64,000 nt of DNA from CAZLMW01 sp964560875 (GTDB lineage Bacteria; Myxococcota_A; UBA9042), in the NCBI GenBank assembly GCA_964560875.1, contig CAZLMW010000019.1, positions 22,835 through 86,834 on the forward strand. Reading direction: 5' to 3'. The notes under the pieces were generated by a model. The model was not told the origin of the DNA. It worked only from the letters and a program-made list of their open reading frames with translations, and did no database searches. The position numbers were made by a program, and so were the translations under genes. Positions 42,301 to 50,329 of the stretch are shown here, piece after piece; position 1 is the first letter of the stretch, and every line of letters begins with the position of its first letter.

Positions 42301-43403
42301 TGATTTCAGACTGCGGCAATGGGGTGCTCGAACCGCTCGAACAATGCGATGACGGCTCCAACAAGCCAGGCGACGGCTGCGACAAGGATTGTGCCGTCGA
42401 AAAGGGCTGGATCTGCACGCCCAGCGGCAAGGGAACGACGTGCAAAAAACCGGTCTGTGTTCCCAGTTGCGCCGGCAAGATCTGCGGTTCGGACGGCTGC
42501 GGCGGCTCCTGCGGTGTCTGCAACGACGGCAACGCGTGCACCGTGGACAGCTGTGCGACGACCGGCTTGTGCGCCTTCAAGGCCAAGTGTGCGGCCGGAT
42601 CGGTCGTATGGAACGATCTCAGCAGCCTCAAGGGCAGCATCACGCCGACCGCCAAAGCGCCCTTCGCCTTCCTACTGCCGATGCCCGGCAAGCCGACCGT
42701 CAAGCTGTGGCGCGACGACAACAAGCCGATCGCGCCGTTCAAGGCGCCCGCGAAGGGCAATAACGGGACCGCCAAGAGCGTCGCGCCCCTCAACCTGCCG
42801 CTGTCGTGGAAGGGCGGCTTCACCTACATCAACATCAACTCGACCGGCACGTCGCTGCTCAACGGTGCGATCCACCTCGACTTTGGGCAGACGGCGCAAG
42901 CGGCCGGCAACGGCTGGCGCTACTTCGTGGGATTCACCGCGCTGGGCTGGCCGGGCAACGGGCCGATGACCATCACGTCGGACGCCGCGATGCAGCAGGT
43001 TGCGACGTTCGACCTGTGGAACAACGCAAAGGGTGCCAGCTGGGACCCCGTCAAGCGCACATTGACTGGCCCGAAGGGCGGCCCGAACACGCCGATGCAG
43101 TTCTTCCTTGTACCGGGCGGCCTGGCCAAGCTGAAGCTGACATTGGCCCAAGCCAAGGGCGCCGGTGTCGACACATTCGGCCTGTTCATCGGTGCGGTGA
43201 ACGTGGGTGAGACTTGCGCCGGCCAGGGAACCGCTGCCAAGTGCATCGCTGCCGGCAGCGCTTGTGGCGATGGGATCAAGGCGCCCGGCCAAGCCTGCGA
43301 CGACGGCAATAAAAAGGCCGGCGACGGTTGCAGCGCAACGTGCACGATCGAGAGCGGCTACACCTGCAGCGCGCCGGTCCTGACGTCGACCTGCACCAAG
43401 TAG
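39387..43403 (+). CDS. Large Cys-rich lipoprotein with Myxococcus-type disulfide repeats
   Basis: This 1338-residue protein has a clear lipoprotein signal (MKRSVTAILLLLLALGAGC) with GTGGAGAGG just upstream, so 39387 is preferred over an in-frame ATG at 39321. A Ser/Gly/Asp stalk leads to CGxDGCGG repeats like those of the previous gene, then EGF-like units (CDPDPCGGNGTCKE). Three Myxococcus disulfide repeats follow (EKCDDGN..GDGCDVKC, EQCDDGS..GDGCDKDC, QACDDGN..GDGCSATC). Beta-rich domains of about 200 residues separate them. It is a paralogue-like neighbour of the gene before it. Confidence 0.82.
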   Translation: MKRSVTAILLLLLALGAGCGTEAAPCGEGLVEGDDGNCIPGPTSAKCGPGTVLKEGACVAAADASGADGAGGSSSGGADAGVSDGGVGDSATSSSSGGVDAGGSSGGDSGTSGASSGGSTDAGGSSSGGDDDAGSSGGKSVDAWLQGAPDGANCKPACDGKDCGPNGCGGVCGFCLDGKVCGKDGKCAGCKPNCIGKVCGGDGCGGSCGSCASVPGKPGCSGDGKCVAVCVPKCKDNECGPDGCGNLCGQCKAGESCVMDTCQSVTQGLSCKDNCGKSLAGCSCQADCKATDSCCPDFKESCGCIKQCSGKDCGEDGCGGVCGKCAKGKLCSGTDKCVDDPCDPDPCGGNGTCKELAGSCTCKTGYAGAKCDKCAAGYVGFPTCIIDPCSNVDCGAGGTCDPKTGACACKTGFVGPICGTCKFEAETFPNCTCGGATCAACTKGGCDDGNGCTADSCDAAGKCIHASPCDEGALNFALIPQVSGAFNATSATPLTLGFAGTTGVTVKVVRSAQGGPLMPMVAAKSGPSIQFEGSALNAKGKLTMLSVMPKAGQLNAGTLTLVFSKPASAFGAGSRYVLMFGGFGGQGEGPAAVGAAAPMQELGYYDAFDGGKPGFTAADSAVLGNYGGIPSAVQAFAIDAKATTFALQVQQPQEAKSDIFQFAVAVTQLENRCDAVAGKCIKLGATCGDAVVAGGEKCDDGNAVAGDGCDVKCNVEKGYTCSKLSLRSSCGISCTGDSDCANAEVFWNDLAPLAGKTLKLKVDDANSKVELQVPYNADGKSSASNVTVTFHGKGKAGAPKEQTVRTYTPPKSKDGTFKSPANGMTFGWIGSMPYLDLLSSVPWALTMRLDFGEAANALGPEYRYVVGVAGTAGGPGEGPVTVTSNVALTDFGAFDGFGSGKYPALKDAKTIVGTTTKSGYAADGYRFVLLPPSAKSVDLAISSPKVDPHGYLVGIARIRERACLADKCVGTLISDCGNGVLEPLEQCDDGSNKPGDGCDKDCAVEKGWICTPSGKGTTCKKPVCVPSCAGKICGSDGCGGSCGVCNDGNACTVDSCATTGLCAFKAKCAAGSVVWNDLSSLKGSITPTAKAPFAFLLPMPGKPTVKLWRDDNKPIAPFKAPAKGNNGTAKSVAPLNLPLSWKGGFTYININSTGTSLLNGAIHLDFGQTAQAAGNGWRYFVGFTALGWPGNGPMTITSDAAMQQVATFDLWNNAKGASWDPVKRTLTGPKGGPNTPMQFFLVPGGLAKLKLTLAQAKGAGVDTFGLFIGAVNVGETCAGQGTAAKCIAAGSACGDGIKAPGQACDDGNKKAGDGCSATCTIESGYTCSAPVLTSTCTK

Positions 43404-43499
43404 CGTGGCCCGAGCGCTTACCGTTCGCCCCACGTTATAACTGACGGGGATGTTCGTACGAACTGAATCATCTTCACCCGTGCCTCGCACGAAAAACGG

Positions 43500-44258
43500 C
43501 TATGCCGCTTCTTGCGCTTCCTGCGCTTCAATCGCGGGCCAGAGGTAGCCGGTGACACGCTTGAGGTGGCTGGCGTCGTCGATTTCGCCCCACAGCAGGT
43601 CGTCCACGCGAACGACGGAGATCTCTCGCTCGCTCGCGGCTTGAACCAGGGCGTCGGTCTCGTAGCTCATCTGACCGTGCCCGTGTTCGCTCACCCACGA
43701 GGCGAAAAGCTCGGCCATCCGCGCCGCAAGGCTCGCCGAGATGCGGTTGATCCCCACGAACTCGCCGAACACCGCGGTCAGCTGCGAGCCGTCTTTGTCC
43801 ATCGCCTCGAGCTTTGCGTCGGGCGCCTGGACCCACACTTCATCGCCGGCTTCGGTCGGCCCGGAGGTGAGCACGACATCGCCATCGGCATGCCCGAGCA
43901 GGGTCGTCAGCGCCCGTTTTTCGTAGATGAGATCGGCCTCGAGCAGCAGGAAATCGGTGTCGACGAGCTTGAGCGCAAAATCCAGCGACGCCATCGAGCC
44001 GGTGGTGGCGTATTCGGGGTTTTCGGTGATCTCCACCTGCGGGTAGCGGGTCGCGAGCTCGTCGTACGCCTCGCGCATATGGCCGGTCACGATGATGACG
44101 CGCTCGATGCCTTGTTCGAGCAGCAGCTTCAGCGACCGCTCGACCAACGGCACGCCGCCGATCATGAGCAGGCCTTTGGGGCTGTGGGCGTGAACTTCCT
44201 GCAGGCGGGAGCCGAGCCCGGCAGCGAGGAAGATGGCGGTTGTCACGGGCGCGGACAT
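43500..44258 (-). CDS. Cytidylyltransferase-like NTP transferase (PntC/LicC-like)
   Basis: This 252-residue protein has the nucleotidyltransferase signature LAAGLGSRL with Lys28 in SPKGLL, followed by IIVTGHMREAYDEL, NPEYATTGSMASLDF and LLLEADLIYEKRAL. The last motif is typical of enzymes that make CMP-aminoethylphosphonate or CDP-choline. It is divergent from phosphonopyruvate decarboxylase with 118 bp between, so a phosphonate role is favoured over phosphocholine. The ATG at 44258 is chosen because the family starts at this strand. Confidence 0.78.
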   Translation of the reverse strand: MSAPVTTAIFLAAGLGSRLQEVHAHSPKGLLMIGGVPLVERSLKLLLEQGIERVIIVTGHMREAYDELATRYPQVEITENPEYATTGSMASLDFALKLVDTDFLLLEADLIYEKRALTTLLGHADGDVVLTSGPTEAGDEVWVQAPDAKLEAMDKDGSQLTAVFGEFVGINRISASLAARMAELFASWVSEHGHGQMSYETDALVQAASEREISVVRVDDLLWGEIDDASHLKRVTGYLWPAIEAQEAQEAA

Positions 44259-44376
44259 GGCGTCTCCGGCGGGCTTGACCCATCCCCGCGGGCTGCGGAG
44301 CGCGCGGAGCTTACACTTTGGTTCGCAGTCCCGTATACAGGTGCGCTCTTGGCGAACGTCAATCCTGGAGCCCTCG

Positions 44377-45501
44377 ATGATCGGATCTGCCGAGCTGTCC
44401 AATGTACTCAAGGCGCTCGACTACGACCTGTACACGGGCGTTCCGTGTTCGTTCTTCAAGACGATGATCGACACCGCGATCCTCGATGAGGACGTCGCCT
44501 ACATCGCGGCTGCCAACGAAGGTGCCGCGGTCGCGCTCGCCGCCGGGGCGGAAGCTGGCGGTCGCAAGCCGGTTGTGATGGTCCAGAATTCGGGCCTCGG
44601 CAACATGATCAACCCGCTGACCAGCCTCGCGAGCATCTACCGGCAACCGATGCTGCTGCTCGTCTCGGGCCGCGCCTACAAGGTCAACGACGAGCCGCAA
44701 CACATCATCATGGGGCGCCAGATGCACGCGATGCTCGACGCGTGCGAGATCCCCCATCGCGACTTGCCCGAAGAGCCCGCCGAAATCGCGACGATGCTGC
44801 GAGAGCTCACCGACATCTCCCGCGAACAGAACACGCCCGTCGCTGTGGTCGTCCCCAAGGGCACCGTGGGCAAAGGCCTGTCCGCCGAGATCCCCGAGCT
44901 CCCCCACCCGATGAGCCGGCGCGACGCGATCACCGCGATCATCGACTCGATCCCCGATGGCACACCCGTCGTGGCGACCACGGGCATGACCGCGCGCGAG
45001 CTGTTCGAGGTCGACGACCAGCCGGCCCATTTCTACATGATGGGGTCGATGGGGCACGCCGCCGCGTTCGGGTTCGGCGTGGCCATTGCGGCTGCCGACA
45101 AAAAAGTGGTCGTTCTCGACGGCGACGGCAGCGCGTTGATGCACCTGGGTACATTCTCGACGGTCGGTCACTACGCGCCGGCCAATCTCGTCCACGTCGT
45201 CATCGACAACGAGGCCTACGAGAGCACCGGCAACCAAGACACGACGTCCTCGACAACCGATCTCAGCGAGGTCGCCCGCGCCTGCGGGTACAAGGTGACG
45301 CGCCGGTTCGATGATGAAACCACCCTGCGCACCGAGGTCGCGGCGGCCCTTGCGTCGAATGGACCGACCCTGTTGCACGTCAAGGTCCACCGGCACGTCG
45401 CCAACAAACCGGTTCGCATCACGTCCAGGTGGACGGCTGCGGACATCGGCAGGCGTTTTCGGGACGCGTGCACGTCAACCAACGATTCGGAGGCCTCATG
45501 A
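44377..45501 (+). CDS. Phosphonopyruvate decarboxylase
   Basis: This 374-residue ThDP enzyme matches phosphonopyruvate decarboxylase over its full length. TGVPCSF (residues 20-26), Glu48 in AANEGAAVALAAG, QNSGLGNMINPL, DEPQHIIMG, TTGMTARELFE, MGSMGHAAAFG, the ThDP/Mg motif GDGSALMHLG (249-258) and YESTGNQ all match. It converts phosphonopyruvate to phosphonoacetaldehyde and so pulls the unfavourable PEP mutase step. Sulfopyruvate decarboxylase is the near alternative. A Shine-Dalgarno (CTGGAG at 44365) supports the start. The stop overlaps the next ATG. No PEP mutase lies in this window. Confidence 0.88.
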   Translation: MIGSAELSNVLKALDYDLYTGVPCSFFKTMIDTAILDEDVAYIAAANEGAAVALAAGAEAGGRKPVVMVQNSGLGNMINPLTSLASIYRQPMLLLVSGRAYKVNDEPQHIIMGRQMHAMLDACEIPHRDLPEEPAEIATMLRELTDISREQNTPVAVVVPKGTVGKGLSAEIPELPHPMSRRDAITAIIDSIPDGTPVVATTGMTARELFEVDDQPAHFYMMGSMGHAAAFGFGVAIAAADKKVVVLDGDGSALMHLGTFSTVGHYAPANLVHVVIDNEAYESTGNQDTTSSTTDLSEVARACGYKVTRRFDDETTLRTEVAAALASNGPTLLHVKVHRHVANKPVRITSRWTAADIGRRFRDACTSTNDSEAS

Positions 45502-46178
45502 ACACGCACACCCCAGCTATGAGTTCTCGAGGCAGCTTCGCGTTGCCGGTCCCTTCGTTTGTTGTCCCGTCGTTTGTTGTCCCGTCGTTTGCTGTGGCTG
45601 TCGTTGTCTCGCTGCTCGCCGCGCCCTCTTTCGCCGCCGACTTCACCAAGAAGACGCGCACCATCGTCGCCACCATGAAGGCGGTGAAGAAGTCGCCCGC
45701 CCGCGGCAAGCTGAACAAAGCCGACAAGGCCGCCAATGACCGCGCGTTTGCGACGCTCGATTCGCTGTTCGACTTCGACGGGTTCGCGACCGACTGCCTC
45801 GGCAAGTCCGCGGCCAAGCTCGACAAGCGCCAGCAGGCTCGGTTCAAAGAGCAGATGAAGGGCATCCTTCGCTACAACGGGTACACGCGCGGCGGCGACG
45901 CGTTCCGGCAGGCCAAGATCACGTTCGGTAAAGCCAGGGTCCGCGGCAAGAAGACGCGCGTCCCCTTGACCCTGTTCTTCGCCAAGGAAGACCTGACGAT
46001 GGAAGCGGCGTTCGTCTGGGGCGCCAGTGGCAAGGTGGTCGACCTGGTGATGGACGGCGACTCGCTCACCTCCGATACGCGCAACCAGGTGGCTCGGATG
46101 CTCAAGAAGAAGACCGGCGCCGAGCTCATCAAGAAGCTCGACAAGAAGCTCGCCGCCGCCAAGAAAATCGTGCAGTGA
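45498..46178 (+). CDS. MlaC/Ttg2D-like periplasmic lipid-binding protein
   Basis: This 226-residue protein has an export signal that includes a 15-bp DNA repeat (PSFVV units). The mature part resembles the MlaC family, which carries phospholipids between membranes: IVATMKAVKKSPARG, LDSLFDFDGFATDCLG and the late DSLTSDTRNQVARML. The ATG overlaps the decarboxylase stop (ATGA) and GGAGG at 45489 is close by. Its presence behind a phosphonate gene suggests that the product is a lipid that must cross the periplasm. Confidence 0.78.
   Translation: MNTHTPAMSSRGSFALPVPSFVVPSFVVPSFAVAVVVSLLAAPSFAADFTKKTRTIVATMKAVKKSPARGKLNKADKAANDRAFATLDSLFDFDGFATDCLGKSAAKLDKRQQARFKEQMKGILRYNGYTRGGDAFRQAKITFGKARVRGKKTRVPLTLFFAKEDLTMEAAFVWGASGKVVDLVMDGDSLTSDTRNQVARMLKKKTGAELIKKLDKKLAAAKKIVQ
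45552..45596. repeat. 15-bp tandem repeat in the signal peptide, three units
   Basis: CCNTCGTTTGYTGTS starts at 45552, 45567 and 45582 and encodes PSFVV, PSFVV, PSFAV in the hydrophobic core region of the MlaC-like protein. Confidence 0.8.
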
Positions 46179-47584
46179 AAGAAGCTCGGCTCATCGCAGC
46201 GGTGCTCGCGTGCGGTTTCGCATGGTCCGCCCCTGCTTTTGCCGGTCCCGGTGACGAGAAGACCGCCGCGGAAGCTGGTTCCGCTGGTGGCGAGTCGGTC
46301 AAAGCGCTCTCCGTCGACGATTGCGTGGCGATAGCGCTGCGTCGAAGCGCCCGTCTGCAGGCCGCTGCCGCCGATGTGAAGACCTGGCAGGCGAAGGTCC
46401 AGGAGGTCGACGCGCTGCTGTCCCCCAATATCCAGGCGACCGGCTTCATCGCCCCGATGTTCGGCGCCAGGGGCGGCATTGGCGTCGCCGGCAGCTACGA
46501 AAACGACCTCACCGATTGGGGCCCCTATGCCCACGCCGATGCGCGCGTGGTGCTGCCGCTAGCGACATTTGGCCGCCAGTCCGCCGCCATGAAAGCCGCC
46601 AAGGCGCGCACCGCCGTGCAAAAGCAGCGCAAACGCGAGATCGCCCACGCCGTGCGCCGCAACGTCCGCAAGCTCTACGGCCTCAAGCTCTATGCGCAGT
46701 CGATGCTGCCGAGCCTGAACAACGCCGCGAAGGTGATCGAAACGGCCCTCGACAAGGCCCGCGAGAAGTACGACGAGGGCACCGGCGAGGTCACGATGGC
46801 CGACGTCATGAAGCTCAAGTACGGCGTCGGCGAGGTGCAGCGCTACATCCGGCGCGCCCAGGACGGTGCAGAGCTGGCCGGGTACGCGTTGCGCCAGGCG
46901 ATGGGCATGTCGGCCACCCATCCGCTCAAGCTCTCCGTCAGCCGCCTGTCTCGACGCCCCAAAGCGCCGCCGCCGCTCGACGAACTCGTCGCCAGGGCCA
47001 TGAAATCGCGCCCCGAAATCCTGCAGGTCCGCCATGGAGAAGAGGCGACGGCAGCGCTGATTCGTGCCGAAAACCTCGCCAACATGCCCGTGCTCTTCGC
47101 GGCTCTGGTCGGCCAGGTGGATTGGTCGCCGGTGCGTCCGAGCGGCTATTCGTCGGTCACGTTCAACACGTTCAACGACTATTTCGTCGGCGTCGCGGTT
47201 GGCCTGCGCCTGTCGACCACACCCGGCGTCGTGTCCGCCAAGGAAGCCGCCGCGCGCGCCAAGCAGGCGTGGGTGTTGGCCCAGAAACGACGCGCCGCGA
47301 CCGGTATCCCGCTCACCGTTCGCAAGGCCTGGATGGACGTTCGCCAGCAGCGCGCGCTCGCTCGGATCGCCGGCAAACAGGTCAAGGCCGCGCGCAAGTG
47401 GATGACCTTCGCGGCGACCGCGTGGGCGACCGGAACCGGCGAACCCAAGGACGTGCTCGAGGGCGTCGGCGCCTACCTCAAGGCCAAGAACGCGTACTAC
47501 GAACACCTGCTCGGCGGCTGGCAGGCACAGGCCGAACTCGAGCAAGCAACCGGCGCCGACGACGTCAAAGACAAGGGCGAATAG
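46175..47584 (+). CDS. TolC-family outer-membrane efflux protein
   Basis: This 469-residue protein has a signal peptide and the opening strand SVDDCVAIALRRSARLQAAAADV typical of the OEP family. Long helices with a two-fold pattern follow (KREIAHAVRRNVRKLYGLKLYAQ; ARLAEAK-like AKEAAARAKQAWVLAQ). It would form a trimeric exit duct through the outer membrane. The start is GTG at 46175, overlapping the preceding TGA. It lies in the same run as the MlaC-like and MMPL-like genes. Confidence 0.82.
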   Translation: MKEARLIAAVLACGFAWSAPAFAGPGDEKTAAEAGSAGGESVKALSVDDCVAIALRRSARLQAAAADVKTWQAKVQEVDALLSPNIQATGFIAPMFGARGGIGVAGSYENDLTDWGPYAHADARVVLPLATFGRQSAAMKAAKARTAVQKQRKREIAHAVRRNVRKLYGLKLYAQSMLPSLNNAAKVIETALDKAREKYDEGTGEVTMADVMKLKYGVGEVQRYIRRAQDGAELAGYALRQAMGMSATHPLKLSVSRLSRRPKAPPPLDELVARAMKSRPEILQVRHGEEATAALIRAENLANMPVLFAALVGQVDWSPVRPSGYSSVTFNTFNDYFVGVAVGLRLSTTPGVVSAKEAAARAKQAWVLAQKRRAATGIPLTVRKAWMDVRQQRALARIAGKQVKAARKWMTFAATAWATGTGEPKDVLEGVGAYLKAKNAYYEHLLGGWQAQAELEQATGADDVKDKGE

Positions 47585-47587
47585 GCC

Positions 47588-50329
47588 ATGGGATTGCCAC
47601 GCGTCCAGCTGCTGCAGCGCGGTATCCACGCCGTCATCACCCGCGCTCGCTTCGTCGTGATTACGTTCGTCCTGTTGTTCTTCCCGGCGACCTTCGCGGC
47701 GACCCAACTGCCGCTCGACGGCGACCTCATCAGCCTGCTGCCGGTCGAAGTTCCCGCCGTCAAGGTGCTCAACAAGCTCAAGTCGTGGTCGTTCCGGTCG
47801 GGCACCGTGTACGTCGGCGTCGTCCGCAATGAACCTGCGACTGTAGCGGACCTCAAGCAGTTCGCTGAAGTGGTGAGTGAACGCATCAAGAAGAGCAAGT
47901 GGGCCCGCGACGTGACGCTTGGTGTCGAGCTCGACGCCCTCAAGCGCAGCGCACCCCTCTTTTTAGACCCCGAAGACGTCGCGGAGGTCGGCAAGCGCCT
48001 CAAGGCGATGGTCAAGAAGGAGCGCAAGAAGCGTTCGGGCATGTTCCTCGACCTCGACGACGAGGACGAACAAGAAGACCCCGGCCCCAACTTCGACGAC
48101 CTGGTCGCCAAGTACGCCAAGCGTTTCCAGTGGGGCGCGAAGCTCGCTTCGGGTGCAAGCTCTGCCAAGGGCGTCGATGCCGCCGATGCCGCCACCGCCG
48201 TCGATTCACCGAAGGAAGCGACCTCCGTTGCTGGTGGCGAAGGTGCCGGCGACGGCGGGTCCGGCGAGGACGGCAACAAAGGCGGGCTGAGCAAGGGCGC
48301 GGCCGCCATCGCCCAGATCCGCGAGTCGCTCAACGCCGATGCGTCGCAGCTTTACTACATCTCCAAAGACCGGCGGATGCTCATCTTCGCGCTGCAGGCC
48401 AACTTCCCCCGCGCCGAAGCCGACAAATATCCGCTGCTCGTCGCCGATGCCGAGGCCGCGTTCGCCCACGCCCGCAAGACGCTGCCCAACGGCAAACACA
48501 TCGACACCTACTTCGGCGGCGCCTACGCCCTCGACTGGGACCAGCGCACCGCCACCATCGACGACTTCCGCTTCACGACGATCTTCGCCGGCGTGCTCAT
48601 CTTGCTCGTCACCATCATCACGCTGCGGCGCCTGCTCGCCATCGCCCTCGTGTACGTCAGCTTGCTCATCGGCATGGGGCTGACCTTTGGCGCCGCCTAC
48701 GTCTTCATCGGCTCGGTCAACTTCATCACCGTCTTCCTGCTCGCCATCCTGGGCGGGCTGGGTATCGACTTTGGCCTCTATTTTGCGACCCGCTACGCGC
48801 TGTTTCGGTCCGAGGGCCTGGGCCGCAACGCCGCTGTCGTCGAATCCTGGCTGCAGACCGCGATCCCGGCTGGCTTATCCGCGATGACGACCGCCGCTGT
48901 CTTCATCCTCGTCGCGTTTGGCCGCTTCAAGGGCTTTTCGGAGCTCGGCATCATCTCGGCGGTCGGCGTCTGGCAGACCTACATCACCATGTACACGTTC
49001 CTGCCGGCGTGTTTCGTGCTGTTCGACAGCAAAGGCGGCGATGGTGAGACAGGCGATGCGGCCAGCGGCGATGGGGCCAGCGGTGATGGCGGTCCTGGCG
49101 ACGGCGACGTCGTATCGGTCCGCGATCGCGTCAAGGCCAAGGTCATCGGCGCCGCTTCGTCGGGCGGCCTGGCCAAGCTCAACCCGACCGGCAAACTCGC
49201 CCGCTTCTTCGTCCCCGCGGCGCTGTTGCTCACCGTCGTCATGGCCATCTCGGCGCGCGATGTCATCTTTGCCTACACCGGCGAAGAGCTGACGTCCGAA
49301 GGCGCGTCCGCCCTCGATGTCGACCGCAAGATCGTTGAGCACTACGGCGAAAACATCGATCCGACCCTCGTGCTCGCCGAGAGCCCCGAACGCGGCCGCG
49401 CCATCCAGCGCTATTTCACCGAGACCTTCGGCGAACACCGCGACATCTCGCGCTACGAGTCGGTCTTCCAGTTCCTGCCCGACCCCGACAAGCAAAAAGC
49501 CGCGCTCGAAGCCATGGACGACCTGCGCTGGGCCATCAAGCGCCTGCCCAAGAAGTCCGAAGACGACCCCGACCTCGACTTTGTCTACAAGCAGCTGCAG
49601 CTGATGGCCGACCCGAAGGTCCTGACGCTCGACATGCTCCCCACGACGCTCACCGACCGCTACATTCCGCGCAAACCGGACGGCTCGGTGGGCGCCTATC
49701 TCGGCCTCATCATCCCCAAGGGGTGGCTGTGGGAGCTCGGCGAGCTCAACCGCTTCGTCGCGTCGATTGAAAAGCTCGAAGTCGACGGCAAGAAGCTGCA
49801 AATGACCGGCCGCCCGCAGATCTTCCTGTCGGTCATCGAGATCGTGCGCGACGACACCGTGGTCCTGTCCGTGGTCGGCATGGTGCTCATCTTCCTGCTG
49901 TTTTGGGTGCAGGCGCGCCGCATTCGGTTCGCTGTCTTGTCGATGCTGCCGCTGGTCGCCGGGCTCATCTGGATGCTGGGCTGCCTGCCGTGGATCGGCG
50001 AACACGGCATCCACCTGTCCTTTCTCAACCTCATCGTGTTCCCGATCCTGGTCGGCCTCGGCGTCTCCTATGGCGTGCACATGGTGTTTGGCTATCGGCT
50101 CTACGGAAACGCGGCGACGGCGCTGCGGGTCAACCTCCTGCCCATCCTCGGAAGCTCCGCCACGACGCTGGTGGGATGGTCTGCGCTGCTCTTCGCATCG
50201 ATGATCGGCCTGCGCGGCATGGGCTGGATCGCGGTGCTTGGCATGTCGTGCATGACCCTGTTTTCATTGCTCATCCTGCCTGCGGCGATGAAGCTGCTCG
50301 AAGACCGAGGTTGGATTCGTGGCGCGTGA
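47588..50329 (+). CDS. MMPL/RND-type hydrophobe transporter
   Basis: This 913-residue polytopic protein has an N-terminal membrane helix, a large periplasmic loop, then a cluster of helices (VFLLAILGGLGIDFGLYFATRY, FILVAFGRFKGFSELGIISAVG), a second loop and a second cluster (VFPILVGLGVSYGVHMVFGY, SSATTLVGWSALLF, MTLFSLLILPA). This two-fold 6+6 plan is that of MMPL/HpnN-like transporters, which move lipids or other hydrophobic products. A Gly/Asp-rich insert at about 48180-48290 is low complexity. It starts three bases after the TolC gene. Confidence 0.82.
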   Translation: MGLPRVQLLQRGIHAVITRARFVVITFVLLFFPATFAATQLPLDGDLISLLPVEVPAVKVLNKLKSWSFRSGTVYVGVVRNEPATVADLKQFAEVVSERIKKSKWARDVTLGVELDALKRSAPLFLDPEDVAEVGKRLKAMVKKERKKRSGMFLDLDDEDEQEDPGPNFDDLVAKYAKRFQWGAKLASGASSAKGVDAADAATAVDSPKEATSVAGGEGAGDGGSGEDGNKGGLSKGAAAIAQIRESLNADASQLYYISKDRRMLIFALQANFPRAEADKYPLLVADAEAAFAHARKTLPNGKHIDTYFGGAYALDWDQRTATIDDFRFTTIFAGVLILLVTIITLRRLLAIALVYVSLLIGMGLTFGAAYVFIGSVNFITVFLLAILGGLGIDFGLYFATRYALFRSEGLGRNAAVVESWLQTAIPAGLSAMTTAAVFILVAFGRFKGFSELGIISAVGVWQTYITMYTFLPACFVLFDSKGGDGETGDAASGDGASGDGGPGDGDVVSVRDRVKAKVIGAASSGGLAKLNPTGKLARFFVPAALLLTVVMAISARDVIFAYTGEELTSEGASALDVDRKIVEHYGENIDPTLVLAESPERGRAIQRYFTETFGEHRDISRYESVFQFLPDPDKQKAALEAMDDLRWAIKRLPKKSEDDPDLDFVYKQLQLMADPKVLTLDMLPTTLTDRYIPRKPDGSVGAYLGLIIPKGWLWELGELNRFVASIEKLEVDGKKLQMTGRPQIFLSVIEIVRDDTVVLSVVGMVLIFLLFWVQARRIRFAVLSMLPLVAGLIWMLGCLPWIGEHGIHLSFLNLIVFPILVGLGVSYGVHMVFGYRLYGNAATALRVNLLPILGSSATTLVGWSALLFASMIGLRGMGWIAVLGMSCMTLFSLLILPAAMKLLEDRGWIRGA

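Noticed and set aside
43468..43494. CGTGC..GCACG hairpin as a terminator after the convergent genes
   Set aside because: It is followed by A residues on the plus strand and has no T-run downstream on the minus strand, so it does not fit an intrinsic terminator in either direction.
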